This document shows positions 26,147-35,990 of a stretch of 64,000 bases of DNA, one piece after another (the first letter of the stretch is position 1; each line of letters opens with the position of its first letter). The notes beneath the pieces are model-generated. The model did no database searches. It worked only from the letters and a program-made list of their open reading frames with translations, and was not told the origin of the DNA. The DNA comes from Hydrogenovibrio kuenenii DSM 12350 (GTDB lineage Bacteria; Pseudomonadota; Gammaproteobacteria; Thiomicrospirales; Thiomicrospiraceae), in NCBI RefSeq assembly GCF_000526715.1, contig NZ_JAGP01000001.1, positions 682,001-746,000 on the forward strand. Direction: 5' to 3'. The position numbers and the translations under genes are program-made.

Positions 26147-28888
26147 ATGGATTTGTCTTTTTTCACCAAAATTTTTGGCAGCCGGAATGACCGTTTACTT
26201 AAAAAATACTATAAGAAAGTGCAGCAGATTAATGCTCTTGAATCAGAAGTTTCCGAACTATCAGATGAGCAGCTAAAAGCTAAGCAGCAAGCCTTTAAAG
26301 AGCGAATTGCAGCTGGTGAAAGTCTTGAACATATCTTACCGGAAGCTTTTGCGGTGGTTAGAGAGGCTGGAAAGCGAGTTCTTGGGCTGCGTCACTATGA
26401 CGTACAGTTGATCGGTGGAATGGTATTGCATGAGGGTAATATCGCGGAAATGCGTACTGGTGAAGGGAAGACATTGGTTGCAACCTTGCCCGCTTACCTG
26501 AATGCGCTTTCTGGACAAGGTGTTCACGTTATTACCGTAAACGACTATCTTGCTTCGCGAGATGCAGAGCAGATGGGACAGTTATACGGTTTCCTTGGTT
26601 TGACTACAGGCGTGATTTTGTCTGGCCAGGACAGTGAGCAAAAGCAAGCCGCTTATGCCTGTGATATCACTTACGGAACCAATAATGAATTTGGTTTTGA
26701 TTACTTACGTGACAACATGGCGATTCAAACTGAAGAGCGTGTAATGCGTAAGCAGAATTTTGCAATTGTCGATGAGGTGGATTCCATTCTTATCGATGAA
26801 GCGCGAACGCCACTGATTATTTCCGGCCCTGCTGAAGATAAGTCGGCACTTTATCAGCAAATCAATCCTTTAATTGCTCATCTTGAACAAGGTGAAGAAG
26901 ACAAAGAAACCAAAACTTCAACGGGTGACTTCACCATAGACGAAAAGTCTAAACAAGTTCATTTAACAGATGAAGGGCACTCTAAAATTGAAGCTATGCT
27001 GGCTGAGATAGGCATGATTGGTGAAAATGAATCTTTGTATGATGCTGAGCATATTACGCTAATGCGTCATATCAATGCGGCTTTGCGAGCAAACCTGTTA
27101 TTTGAAAAAAACCGTGATTATATTATTGAAGGCAATGAAGTTGTCATTATCGATGAATTCACGGGGCGTAAAATGCAAGGTCGCCGCTGGGGCGATGGTT
27201 TGCACCAAGCCGTAGAAGCTAAAGAAGGTGTGCAAATCCAAGCAGAAAGCCAAACTTACGCATCTATTACCTTTCAAAATTACTTCCGTCAGTATGAGAA
27301 ATTGTCAGGTATGACCGGTACAGCTGATACCGAAGCGGGTGAGTTTTTATCTACCTACTCGTTGGAAGTTGTGGTTATTCCAACCAATATTCCACCTACA
27401 CGAAATGATTTACCTGATCTGGTATTTTTGGATATTGAAGGTAAATTTGCATCGATCGTTCGTGACATTAAAGAAGTTCACGCAACACAACAACCTATAT
27501 TGGTCGGGACAGCTTCTATCGAGATGTCAGAAGTGTTATCAGAGTTGTTGAGTGGAGAAAATATTCCTCACAATGTATTGAACGCAAAACAGCATCAACG
27601 CGAAGCCGGGATCATTGCAGAAGCAGGTCGTCCAGGTGCAATTACTATTGCAACCAACATGGCGGGTCGAGGAACGGATATTGTTTTGGGGGGGAACCTT
27701 GAAGCAGAATTGGCGGGATTAGAAAGCCCAAATGAAGAAAAGGTTGCTGAAGTTAAAGCGGCATGGAAAGTTCGTCACCAACAAGTTTTAGATGCCGGTG
27801 GGTTGATGGTCATTGGTTCTGAACGTCACGAATCTAGACGTATTGATAATCAGCTTAGAGGTCGTTCTGGTCGTCAAGGTGATCCTGGGGTTACACGCTT
27901 TTATTTGTCATTAGATGATGACCTAATGCGTCGTTTTGCATCAGAAAAAGTCAAAAACATGATGCGCCGTTTGGGCATGAAGTCGGATGAAGCGATTGAA
28001 CACAACATGGTGACCAAATCTATCGAGCGTGCGCAAAAGCAAGTTGAGCGTATGCATCAGGATGAACGTGCAAACCTTTTGAAGTTCGATAACATCTCCA
28101 ATGAACAACGCAAAGTTGTTTACGCGCAGCGTAATGAGTTAATGGAAGAAGATGATGTTTCAGAAGTCATCGATTCATTGCGTGAAAACGTGCTTGAATC
28201 TTTGATGGCAAGTTTTATTCCACCGGGAAGCCTTGAAGAACAGTGGGATATTGAAGGTTTTGAAAACGCTCTAAAAGAAGATTTTGCACTTGATTTACCT
28301 GTTGCACAATGGGTTTCTGATGATAAATCTCTGTATGAAGAAAAGTTACGCGATAAAGTTATTGCAGAAGCGAAAACGCTTTATGATGCAAAAATGCAGG
28401 TGATTGATGAAGAAACTCGTCATCACTTTGAAAAAGAAGTGTTGCTGCGAACCATTGACCAGCAATGGCGTGAACACTTAAATGAAATGGATTATTTACG
28501 TCGTTGGATTCATTTAAAAGGGTTTGCACAGAAAGATCCATTCCAAGAGTATCGTTCAACTTCAGCAGAAATGTTTGAAGCGTTTTTGAATGCAGTTATG
28601 TACGATACAGTTCAAACTTTATCTTTAGTACAAATCCATGGTTCTGATGATGTGGATGCTTATGAAAAGCAACAGAAAGATGAACGCCCACAACAGCTTG
28701 AAGCAAATCATCCAGCAGCGCAGTCAATTTCTGGTGTGATGGGCGCTACGCAAGCAGATGAAGCACAAGATAGTGAATCAGCTGAAGAAACTACCTTTAG
28801 ACGCGAAGCACCTAAAGTTGGGCGTAATGATCCTTGTCCATGTGGCTCGGGTAAAAAATATAAACAATGCTGTGGAAAACTGAGTTAA
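26147..28888 (+). CDS. secA: SecA, preprotein translocase ATPase
   Basis: SecA is the motor that drives unfolded preproteins through SecYEG. The 913-residue protein begins [16 protein letters not shown] and shows Walker A MRTGEGKT (about residues 102-109), [14 protein letters not shown], Walker [21 protein letters not shown], the preprotein cross-linking domain, [19 protein letters not shown] and the helicase motif [12 protein letters not shown]. The extreme C-terminus [13 protein letters not shown] is the zinc finger that binds SecB and lipids. A terminator follows. Unlike in E. coli, no secM precedes it. Confidence 0.98.
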   Translation: MDLSFFTKIFGSRNDRLLKKYYKKVQQINALESEVSELSDEQLKAKQQAFKERIAAGESLEHILPEAFAVVREAGKRVLGLRHYDVQLIGGMVLHEGNIAEMRTGEGKTLVATLPAYLNALSGQGVHVITVNDYLASRDAEQMGQLYGFLGLTTGVILSGQDSEQKQAAYACDITYGTNNEFGFDYLRDNMAIQTEERVMRKQNFAIVDEVDSILIDEARTPLIISGPAEDKSALYQQINPLIAHLEQGEEDKETKTSTGDFTIDEKSKQVHLTDEGHSKIEAMLAEIGMIGENESLYDAEHITLMRHINAALRANLLFEKNRDYIIEGNEVVIIDEFTGRKMQGRRWGDGLHQAVEAKEGVQIQAESQTYASITFQNYFRQYEKLSGMTGTADTEAGEFLSTYSLEVVVIPTNIPPTRNDLPDLVFLDIEGKFASIVRDIKEVHATQQPILVGTASIEMSEVLSELLSGENIPHNVLNAKQHQREAGIIAEAGRPGAITIATNMAGRGTDIVLGGNLEAELAGLESPNEEKVAEVKAAWKVRHQQVLDAGGLMVIGSERHESRRIDNQLRGRSGRQGDPGVTRFYLSLDDDLMRRFASEKVKNMMRRLGMKSDEAIEHNMVTKSIERAQKQVERMHQDERANLLKFDNISNEQRKVVYAQRNELMEEDDVSEVIDSLRENVLESLMASFIPPGSLEEQWDIEGFENALKEDFALDLPVAQWVSDDKSLYEEKLRDKVIAEAKTLYDAKMQVIDEETRHHFEKEVLLRTIDQQWREHLNEMDYLRRWIHLKGFAQKDPFQEYRSTSAEMFEAFLNAVMYDTVQTLSLVQIHGSDDVDAYEKQQKDERPQQLEANHPAAQSISGVMGATQADEAQDSESAEETTFRREAPKVGRNDPCPCGSGKKYKQCCGKLS

Positions 28889-28922
28889 TTACCGCTATTA
28901 TTTTGGTTTAACAGCAAAAAAT

Positions 28923-28956
28923 AAAGCCCACTTGTTTTGTACGGTGGGCTTTTTTA
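28923..28956 (+). terminator. Rho-independent terminator after secA
   Basis: Nine-base arms AAAGCCCAC and GTGGGCTTT enclose a 12-base loop and end in a T run. It lies 34 bases after the secA stop and just before the argJ ribosome site. Confidence 0.92.
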
Positions 28957-28971
28957 GTTTAGGAACTTGTT

Positions 28972-30177
28972 ATGAATACAAATACTGCTCACCCTGTACA
29001 AGGTGTTTATTTGGGAACAACCTGCGCCAAAATCAAAAAATCGGGCGCAGAAGATTTTGTGTTGTTGCAGTTTAACGACGCGGCCGTTACGGTGGCGACC
29101 TTTACTCAAAATGCATTTTGTGCCGCACCTGTGACTTTAGCAAAACGCCACCTTGCTGTTAAAGCGCCAAAAGCTTTGGTGATTAATAGTGGTAATGCCA
29201 ATGCAGGAACCGGTAAGCAAGGCATGATGGATGCCGAGCAAACCTGTGCATGGGTTGCAAATGAGTTAGGGTGTTCTGCCGATGAAGTTTTGCCTTTTTC
29301 TACAGGGGTTATTGGTCAAAACTTGCCGATGCAAAAAGTTCAACAAGCGATTCCTATGGCAGCCGCTAATTTAAAAATCGACGGTTGGTCAGATGCAATG
29401 AAAGGCATTATGACGACCGATACGGTTGAAAAAATCTATAGCGAAAAAGTCTCTATCCAAGGTCACGAAATTACCTTAACGGGTATTTCTAAAGGCTCAG
29501 GGATGATTCACCCAAATATGGCAACAATGCTTGGCTTTGTAGCTACTGATGCGAAAATCACGCGTGAGTGTTTGCAGCAAGCTATGACGGATGCAGTAAA
29601 CCTTTCGTTTAACCGTATTACTGTGGATGGAGATACCTCTACCAATGATGCTTGCACTTTGACGGCAACACAGCAAGCGGATATGCCAACAATTGAAGAT
29701 AGTCACTCTATGGCGTATCAAGAATTTGCGAACGCACTGAATCATTGCATGATGACATTGGCGCAAAAAATTGTGCGCGATGGGGAAGGGGCAACTAAGT
29801 TTGTGGCGGTTGAAGTGGAGAACGCACGTTCTTCAGAAGAAGCCTTAAAGGTTGCTCATGCCGTTGCTTTGTCACCACTGGTTAAGACAGCATTATTTGC
29901 TTCAGATCCAAACTGGGGACGTATTTTGGCTGCTGTCGGGCGTGCTGGTGTTGAGAACTTTGATATTGATGCTATCCAAATTTATCTAGGTGATGTTCTG
30001 TTGGTGGAAAATGGTGGTAGAGCGGATTCTTATACGGAAGAAGCTGGACAGGCTGTTATGAATGAAACGGATATTAATATTAAAATTATTCTGAACCGTG
30101 GTGAAGCAGGCGAAGTGGTCTGGACAACCGATTTTTCTTATGACTACGTTAAGATAAACGCAGAGTACCGTACTTAA
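28972..30177 (+). CDS. argJ: ArgJ, ornithine acetyltransferase
   Basis: ArgJ recycles the acetyl group from N-acetylornithine to glutamate in arginine synthesis, and in some bacteria also makes acetylglutamate from acetyl-CoA. The 401-residue precursor cleaves itself before the threonine in IMTTDTVEK to give two chains, and that site is present. Other marks are VINSGNANAGTGKQG, GISKGSGMIHPNMATML and SDPNWGRILAAVGR. The secA-argJ order occurs in several gammaproteobacteria. Because a separate argA is present at 39 kb, ArgJ probably serves mainly for recycling, though that is inference. Confidence 0.97.
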   Translation: MNTNTAHPVQGVYLGTTCAKIKKSGAEDFVLLQFNDAAVTVATFTQNAFCAAPVTLAKRHLAVKAPKALVINSGNANAGTGKQGMMDAEQTCAWVANELGCSADEVLPFSTGVIGQNLPMQKVQQAIPMAAANLKIDGWSDAMKGIMTTDTVEKIYSEKVSIQGHEITLTGISKGSGMIHPNMATMLGFVATDAKITRECLQQAMTDAVNLSFNRITVDGDTSTNDACTLTATQQADMPTIEDSHSMAYQEFANALNHCMMTLAQKIVRDGEGATKFVAVEVENARSSEEALKVAHAVALSPLVKTALFASDPNWGRILAAVGRAGVENFDIDAIQIYLGDVLLVENGGRADSYTEEAGQAVMNETDINIKIILNRGEAGEVVWTTDFSYDYVKINAEYRT

Positions 30178-30198
30178 CAGTATCGACCATTAAAGCTT

Positions 30199-30249
30199 AA
30201 AATCTGCCAGGCTGGGTCTTTTGGTAACGACTCAAGCCTGGTAGATTTT
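30199..30249. repeat. Dispersed repeat, inverted pair between argJ and hisC
   Basis: Arm one starts AAAATCTGCCAGGCTGGGT and arm two is AGCCTGGTAGATTTT. They can pair over 15 bases with one G-T and about 17 bases between. It fills the gap between two convergent genes and ends in T residues, so it likely acts as a two-way terminator. Confidence 0.85.
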
Positions 30250-30274
30250 ATCTATTCAATTAACCGGTCAGAAA

Positions 30275-31339
30275 TTATGCGCTTTTTATAATATCTGCAA
30301 GTGCATTGCATAACGCTTGGTTTTCTTCATCTGTTCCGATTGTAATTCTCAAATACTGATCAATGCGTGGCAATTTGAAGTGACGAACGATAATCGCTTT
30401 TTCACGAAGCTGTTGCGCGATAGTACTGGCATCTAATGTTTTGTGTTTGGTAAACACGAAGTTTGCTGAAGACGGAATTACTTCAAATCCGTTTGCCGTT
30501 AAAAACTCTACCAAGTTGTTACGCGTCTGAATAATTTTCTCACAACAATCATCAAAGTAAGGTTGATCTTCGATCGCAGCAACACCAGCAGCTAAAGCAA
30601 CACGATCTATAGGATAAGAATTAAAGCTGTTTTTAACGCGCTCAAGCCCTTCAATTAGGTGTTGTTGACCCATGGCATAGCCAATGCGAAGTCCAGCCAA
30701 TGAGCGAGATTTTGAATAGGTTTGTACCACCAACAGGTTAGCGTAATCCTGGATTAAAGAAACAGCGGATTCTCCGCCGAAATCAATATAAGCTTCATCA
30801 ACTACAATAACCGAGTCTGGATTGTTTTTTAGTAGTGTTTCAATGGCATCTAATGCCAGTAGCCTACCTGTAGGTGCATTTGGGTTAGGAAAGATAATGC
30901 CGCCGTTTTCAATTGCATAATCGTCAGGGTTGATCTCAAAGTTTTCCGTTAGTGGGATGGTTTGATAATCAATGCCATACAGTCCGCAATAGACTGGGTA
31001 AAAGCTGTAGGTAATGTCTGGAAATAAGAGTGGTTTATCATGTTTAAGCAGCGCAGAAAAGATATGAGCCAATACCTCATCTGAACCATTACCAACAAAG
31101 ACTTGACCAGAATTCAGGTTGTAGTGAGTCTGTAGTGCGGTTTTTAAATTATCCGAGTTAGGGTCAGGATAAAGTCTCAGGCGCTCATCATTCACCGATG
31201 CAATGGCGTCGTATATCTTTTGTGATGGCGGATAAGGGTTTTCATTGGTATTGAGCTTAACAAGGTTGTCAACTTTTGGTTGTTCACCTGGTACATAAGG
31301 TGTCAGTGTGTGTACCAGATCGCTCCAGAATTGGCTCAT
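30275..31339 (-). CDS. hisC: HisC, histidinol-phosphate aminotransferase
   Basis: HisC is a class I/II PLP aminotransferase that converts imidazole acetol phosphate to histidinol phosphate in histidine synthesis. The 354-residue protein has [51 protein letters not shown] and the PLP lysine in [15 protein letters not shown]. It stands outside a his operon. Proteins of this group can also accept aromatic keto acids, so an extra role in tyrosine or phenylalanine synthesis is possible. Confidence 0.93.
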   Translation of the reverse strand: MSQFWSDLVHTLTPYVPGEQPKVDNLVKLNTNENPYPPSQKIYDAIASVNDERLRLYPDPNSDNLKTALQTHYNLNSGQVFVGNGSDEVLAHIFSALLKHDKPLLFPDITYSFYPVYCGLYGIDYQTIPLTENFEINPDDYAIENGGIIFPNPNAPTGRLLALDAIETLLKNNPDSVIVVDEAYIDFGGESAVSLIQDYANLLVVQTYSKSRSLAGLRIGYAMGQQHLIEGLERVKNSFNSYPIDRVALAAGVAAIEDQPYFDDCCEKIIQTRNNLVEFLTANGFEVIPSSANFVFTKHKTLDASTIAQQLREKAIIVRHFKLPRIDQYLRITIGTDEENQALCNALADIIKSA

Positions 31340-31440
31340 AATGATTCTCTTGATTTGTTTCTGCTGAAATAAGCCTAGTAAAACCAGGCAATAAAGTGAG
31401 TATTTTACTGTAAAAAGCAGATGTCTCGCAGCGAAAAGCT

Positions 31441-31461
31441 ACCCCTGCTTGGCAGATTTTT
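31441..31461 (-). repeat. Diverged dispersed repeat copy between hisC and the Nudix-ThiE gene
   Basis: The plus strand reads ACCCCTGCTTGGCAGATTTT, which differs from the reverse complement of the consensus at two positions. It is a single arm located in a divergent intergenic region. Confidence 0.7.
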
Positions 31462-31499
31462 GTCAAAATACTACACAATAGAAAATGAAGGATGTTCAC

Positions 31500-32456
31500 A
31501 TGCAAATGAATTCTAATCGAAAGCAAATCGTTGTTGGTGTTTTGAGACAAGGCTCGAAAGTGTTGTTGTCCGTTAGACAGAAGCACCAAGCTTATGCCGA
31601 CTATTGGGAATTCCCTGGAGGAAAAGTTGAATCTGGGGAAGCGTTTGAAGAAGCACTTAAAAGAGAGTTTCAAGAAGAGGTAGGTGTGGAAACTCATAGT
31701 TGGCAACCTTTGATTCAAATTCCTTGGGATTACGAGCATGCATCGGTTGTGCTGAATGTTTTTGTTTCGGAAGAGTTTATTGGTGAACCTCATGGTAAAG
31801 AAGGGCAAACAGTTGCATGGGTTGAAACCAGAGAGTTAGATAATTATCGCTTTCCTGAAGCCAATGCCGGTGTAGTGTCTGCATTAAGATTGCCGGATGC
31901 GATGATGATTACAGGCGCTTTTGCCGATCAGCATGATGCCTTGGCAAAACTCGATGCTGCGCTATTGGATGGTGTTCGTTTGGTGCAGCTCCGCGCTAAA
32001 AAAATGGAAGAAGCCGATTTTATTGAATTTGCAAAGATTGCTATTCATAAAATACACGGTCATGGTGGAACGGTTCTGATTAATGGTAAACCTGAGTGGC
32101 TCGATTTATTGCCGGAAGCAGATGGTTTGCAACTGGCGTCAACTGAATTAATGCACTGGTCTGAACGACCTGTTCCTGAAGATAAATTATTGAGTGTTTC
32201 AACGCACAATGCTTTGGAGATAGCTAAGGCATTGGAGCTTGGTGCGAACATGATTTTATTGTCCCCTGTTAAACCGACTTCTTCTCATCCTGATATGGAA
32301 GCTTTAGGCTGGCAAAGCTTCCAGTCACTTATTCAAAATGTGCCTGTTCCGGTGTACGCATTGGGCGGTATGAAAGCTTCAGACATTACGGAGGCGAAAC
32401 GTTACGGTGCACAAGGTGTAGCGGCCATTTCAAGTTTTTGGCCATCTACTATTTAG
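31500..32456 (+). CDS. Nudix hydrolase fused to a thiamine-phosphate-synthase-like domain
   Basis: The N-terminal half (about residues 1-130) is a MutT-like Nudix hydrolase with the full box GGKVESGEAFEEALKREFQEEVGV. It probably clears oxidised nucleotides such as 8-oxo-dGTP. The C-terminal half (about 135-318) is ThiE-like, with VQLRAKKM, VSTHNALEIAKALELGANMILLSPV and YALGGMKASDI. The ThiE HLGQ-type motif is changed to LQLAS, so thiamine-phosphate synthase activity is uncertain. Fusions of this architecture are known in gammaproteobacteria. AAGGA seven bases before 31500 supports that start; an ATG at 31485 is also in frame. The stop overlaps the end of the opposite-strand gene by eight bases. 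Confidence 0.9.
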   Translation: MQMNSNRKQIVVGVLRQGSKVLLSVRQKHQAYADYWEFPGGKVESGEAFEEALKREFQEEVGVETHSWQPLIQIPWDYEHASVVLNVFVSEEFIGEPHGKEGQTVAWVETRELDNYRFPEANAGVVSALRLPDAMMITGAFADQHDALAKLDAALLDGVRLVQLRAKKMEEADFIEFAKIAIHKIHGHGGTVLINGKPEWLDLLPEADGLQLASTELMHWSERPVPEDKLLSVSTHNALEIAKALELGANMILLSPVKPTSSHPDMEALGWQSFQSLIQNVPVPVYALGGMKASDITEAKRYGAQGVAAISSFWPSTI

Positions 32457-32865
32457 AAGGCTCGCTATCTTCCATTTTTGTTTTAGTTTTAATAGACGAA
32501 GGTAAATCCTGCGTCTGAATGGTTGTGACGTTTATGTCATAAACGTTCAATTGAGCAGCCATTAGTTGCCAGTTGTTTTGTGGCACTGTCCAATTCGTAT
32601 GGTAGTGAATTAAGCTGTTGTCTTTGAGTTGGACGGAGTCATAAATTAAGTCTAATCCAGGATTATCAGAGAGCATAGATTGAAATTCACTCTCATCGAT
32701 AATCATTAAAGGGTTCAGATGGCTTTCTTCAACAATATGCTTGAAGTCAGCTAATGACAGTCCTTTTTTTGCCAAGTATTTGATAATGGTGTGGGCGAGT
32801 AGCCTGCGCGGCACGACAGCCGTGTAACAATAACCATCTTGTAGAGAAGTTACCTGATAAGGCAT
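32449..32865 (-). CDS. Hypothetical protein of 138 residues
   Basis: I do not recognise this protein. It has no signal peptide or membrane segment. A first half with AVVPRRLLAHTIIKYLAKKGLSLADFKHIV is likely helical and could be a small nucleic-acid or protein-binding fold. The second half is strand-rich (LIYDSVQLKDNSLIHYHTNWTVP). The C-terminus is a charged tail. Its 3' end overlaps the convergent Nudix-ThiE gene by eight bases. Upstream is coaE on the same strand, about 125 bases away. Confidence 0.6.
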   Translation of the reverse strand: MPYQVTSLQDGYCYTAVVPRRLLAHTIIKYLAKKGLSLADFKHIVEESHLNPLMIIDESEFQSMLSDNPGLDLIYDSVQLKDNSLIHYHTNWTVPQNNWQLMAAQLNVYDINVTTIQTQDLPSSIKTKTKMEDSEPSK

Positions 32866-32989
32866 AAGTTCGTCTCTTTCGGTTGTAGTGTTTTAGTTTC
32901 CCTAGGCTATAGGAAAAACATGAGTTTTACAATTGTTTTAGATGAAGGTTTTATGGAATAGCTGTATTAGAAATTGGGTTATCTAAAAC

Positions 32990-33577
32990 TCAAAGTTTTG
33001 GAAAATGATGCTGGAGTTGCAGCTCTACAGAAGTTAGATCAGCAGATGTATCAATAATAATATCCGCGTGCTGATACCTATCCTTTCGTGCAGTTTGCTG
33101 TTTCATCACATTCGCAATGTCCTCATAACGCCAATGACTTCTCCGTTGCACACGAGCAATTTGTTGAGAAGGCGAACAATCGGATAAGATGACTTTATCA
33201 ATATAATCTGGCTTGCCTGTTTCAATCAATAACGGAATTTCTACGACAGCGATAGTGTGGCCTTCATCAGCAAGCACTTGGAGTTTTTTTGCGGTCGCTT
33301 GGCGTATTAATGGATGAAGAATGGATTCCAGTGTAGTTTTACTTTCTTGGTCAGAAAATATTTTTTGGCGAAGGGCTTCTCGGTCGAGATGACCATCTTT
33401 CAGCATAAAGTCAGCACCAAATGTTTTTGCTATAGCTGCAAGAGCAGGTTGGCCAGGCTGAACTTGTTCGCGAGCAATCTGGTCTGCGTCTAATGTTGGA
33501 ATGTTATGTTTTTCAAACCAGTGTTTGAGCGTGGATTTTCCACTGCCAATGCCACCAGTGATTGCGTAGGTTTTCAT
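32990..33577 (-). CDS. coaE: CoaE, dephospho-CoA kinase
   Basis: CoaE phosphorylates the 3' hydroxyl of dephospho-CoA, the last step of coenzyme A synthesis. The 195-residue P-loop kinase has Walker A GGIGSGKST (about residues 8-16), LDADQIAREQVQPG, the lid region DREALRQKIFSD, VVEIPLLIETG, and RVQRR. Length is normal. In many gammaproteobacteria coaE sits in the secA-argJ neighbourhood, as here. The next gene upstream on the same strand encodes a GGDEF-EAL protein 28 bases away. Confidence 0.96.
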   Translation of the reverse strand: MKTYAITGGIGSGKSTLKHWFEKHNIPTLDADQIAREQVQPGQPALAAIAKTFGADFMLKDGHLDREALRQKIFSDQESKTTLESILHPLIRQATAKKLQVLADEGHTIAVVEIPLLIETGKPDYIDKVILSDCSPSQQIARVQRRSHWRYEDIANVMKQQTARKDRYQHADIIIDTSADLTSVELQLQHHFPKL

Positions 33578-33604
33578 GGTTTTGACTAAAATAAATTCTT
33601 TAAT

Positions 33605-35836
33605 TTATTCATCTTGATCAAGAGGGCTGGGTTTGTCAAATAAATAACCTTGCAAATGCGTTGCGCCCGCTGCAATAGCGGCGTCTTTCATTTCTTCAGT
33701 TTCAATTCCTTCCATGACTAGGTCATAACCTGCGGAGCGAATCATAGCAGCAGTTTTTTCAATAATATTTTTTGTTTTAACATCTGACAATAAACCTCTT
33801 GTTAAGGTCATATCGAATTTAACGATATCAACCGGCATCCAAGAAAGGTATTTAATAGAGGAGTATCCACTTCCAAAGTCATCCAGAGCCACTTTAAAGC
33901 CTTGAGATCGAATGGTGTTCAGCATTTCTGTCACTTGATCAATATTGGTAATCAGCGTACTTTCAAGAATTTCGATCACCAATTTATGCTCAGGTAAAAA
34001 TCTTCTGAAAGGACCTAAAAGCGAAGGAAGGTTGCCTTGAAGAAGTGTTTGCACAGAAATGTTGATAGATAACCCAGTTCCTTTTGGAATCTTATTCTGT
34101 GTAAGTAATGTAAGCAGCGTGCTTAAAACACATTGGTCAAGTTCAGTTTCTAAATGTCGGTGGTGAACAACCTTGAGAATTTCAACAGGTAAAATGAGGC
34201 TGTCACCATCTTTGATACGAACAAGAGCCTCTTTATAAGAGGTGCTTTCATCTTCAATAGACAAAATGGTTTGGCCGTGCATTTGAAGGGCGTTGTTGCA
34301 TTGTAGACCTTCGACAATGGCATTAATGTGGCTTTTAGAAAGCAAGACAGCTTCTTCAGATTCAATTTCGTGTTCGTAAATACTGATCTTTGTCTGAAGA
34401 GATTTTTTAGCGCGGTAAAGTGCTATATCAGCCTGACGATTCATTAGGTAAATTTCATTAGCAATGTCTGGCGTGACGATGCTCACCCCAATACTGAAAA
34501 CGACTTTTTCATTGATACCAAGTAGTTGTTCAAAATCGAATTTGGAAATAGCTTCATAGCACTTTTCGGCGATTTTGATACTGTCGTCAGGGCTACGATC
34601 TTTGATGATTGCTGCAAACTCATCGCCACCGAGTCGATAGAGGTCTGCATCTAAAGGCAATGCTCTTTTAATCGTGGATGCTGAGATTCGGATGATTTCA
34701 TCACCAACTTCATGACCATAGGTATCGTTAATAGCCTTGAAAAAGTCGCAGTCAAATAAAAGAAAGGCAATGTTACGTGGGTTTTTAGGGTAGTTTTGGG
34801 TAAGTGTATGCCAGTTTTCTTCAAAAGCACGACGATTCATGACAAGCGATAATGCATCAACCCTAGCTTGTTCATGAGCAATTTGACGTTGCTCTTCTAT
34901 TTCAATATTGGCGCTGATGATTTGTTTATGATAGTGGTAAATAGTATCTTTTAAGCGCTCAAACTCTTTAAGGATGTAATGCTTATTAAGCGGTGACATC
35001 AGCTTGTTTGGGTTATTTTTTAGCTGCTCAATATAATTGGTGATTTGATGTAGTGGTCTGACAATAAAGTTGGCAAACAACAGGACAAACATAAAAGATA
35101 TCAGTAGACCTAAGATAACAATTTGTACAAGGAAATGTTGTATTAACCCCCATACATAATCGTTTGTCGGGTTGCTGAGCACTTGATAGGTTAGGTGTTT
35201 ATAAAGTTGGTCAGGAGTGAATGTCGCTGGTGTATTTGAAGTGTTTAATTTTAATGTGTGACGACCTATATGCGAAAAACGTTCATCTCCGTGCAGCTCA
35301 GGAAGAAAACGGACGGCTAAGCCTGCATAGCCGACGATATTGTTTGTATCAGGTTGATAAATGGGCTTAAACTGAACTAAAACCAATTCATCATGTTGAA
35401 TGTCAAAATATAACGGATGCTTTGGTATGTTGGTGGGTAAGATATTGCTACTTTCGTTACCAGCAGGGCTTGACAGTAATACTTGCCCGCTTTCATTATA
35501 AAGTTGTAGTTGAAGGTCGTTTTGTTGCCAAAACCGGGATTGCAGCAAGGTTTTTTGATACCAGTTTTGAAATTCAACTTTATGCTTAGTAGTGAGTTGT
35601 TTGTAAGTGTCGTTCCAATAAGTTATTAGATCGAGATTTTTATTGATTCTGTCTATGCTGGAGAGAATTTCACGTTGTAACTCTTTTTTGGCTAATGTTT
35701 TTGTTTTAGCTTCTACTTGGGATTGTAAAGACTGGATTTCATTATAGAGTTGGTAATGAAAAAACGAATAGATGCCAAGCATTGTAATAACGAAAACGGC
35801 TAAATAAACTTTGGCGGACAGTCGAGGAAGTCTCAT
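33605..35836 (-). CDS. Membrane GGDEF-EAL protein (cyclic di-GMP turnover)
   Basis: This 743-residue protein has an N-terminal membrane helix (about residues 12-30), a periplasmic sensor of about 200 residues, and a second helix near 235-260. A coiled-coil linker, a GGDEF domain and an EAL domain follow. The GGDEF active site RLGGDEFA is intact, predicting diguanylate cyclase activity. The EAL domain keeps EALVR, INISVQTL, DDFGSGYSS, VKFDM, EGIET and QGY, so phosphodiesterase activity is also plausible. Which activity dominates cannot be read here. Such proteins set the switch between motility and surface attachment, fitting the chemoreceptors nearby. Confidence 0.95.
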   Translation of the reverse strand: MRLPRLSAKVYLAVFVITMLGIYSFFHYQLYNEIQSLQSQVEAKTKTLAKKELQREILSSIDRINKNLDLITYWNDTYKQLTTKHKVEFQNWYQKTLLQSRFWQQNDLQLQLYNESGQVLLSSPAGNESSNILPTNIPKHPLYFDIQHDELVLVQFKPIYQPDTNNIVGYAGLAVRFLPELHGDERFSHIGRHTLKLNTSNTPATFTPDQLYKHLTYQVLSNPTNDYVWGLIQHFLVQIVILGLLISFMFVLLFANFIVRPLHQITNYIEQLKNNPNKLMSPLNKHYILKEFERLKDTIYHYHKQIISANIEIEEQRQIAHEQARVDALSLVMNRRAFEENWHTLTQNYPKNPRNIAFLLFDCDFFKAINDTYGHEVGDEIIRISASTIKRALPLDADLYRLGGDEFAAIIKDRSPDDSIKIAEKCYEAISKFDFEQLLGINEKVVFSIGVSIVTPDIANEIYLMNRQADIALYRAKKSLQTKISIYEHEIESEEAVLLSKSHINAIVEGLQCNNALQMHGQTILSIEDESTSYKEALVRIKDGDSLILPVEILKVVHHRHLETELDQCVLSTLLTLLTQNKIPKGTGLSINISVQTLLQGNLPSLLGPFRRFLPEHKLVIEILESTLITNIDQVTEMLNTIRSQGFKVALDDFGSGYSSIKYLSWMPVDIVKFDMTLTRGLLSDVKTKNIIEKTAAMIRSAGYDLVMEGIETEEMKDAAIAAGATHLQGYLFDKPSPLDQDE

Positions 35837-35990
35837 GCGGTATGTACGAATCTATGTATTGTAATGTTTAAAAAAATCCCTTTAAGCAGAAGATTCTACC
35901 TGAAAAATTGTAGAGAGGGGTACATATCAGGAAATGGTAAAGTGATTCAGTTAAAATAATGGTTTTAGTGAACTAAAAAGAGAAAATTTT

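Noticed and set aside
31284-31808. A 174-codon minus-strand frame over the hisC start and the Nudix domain
   Set aside because: It is antisense to a conserved Nudix box and its translation has no recognisable features.
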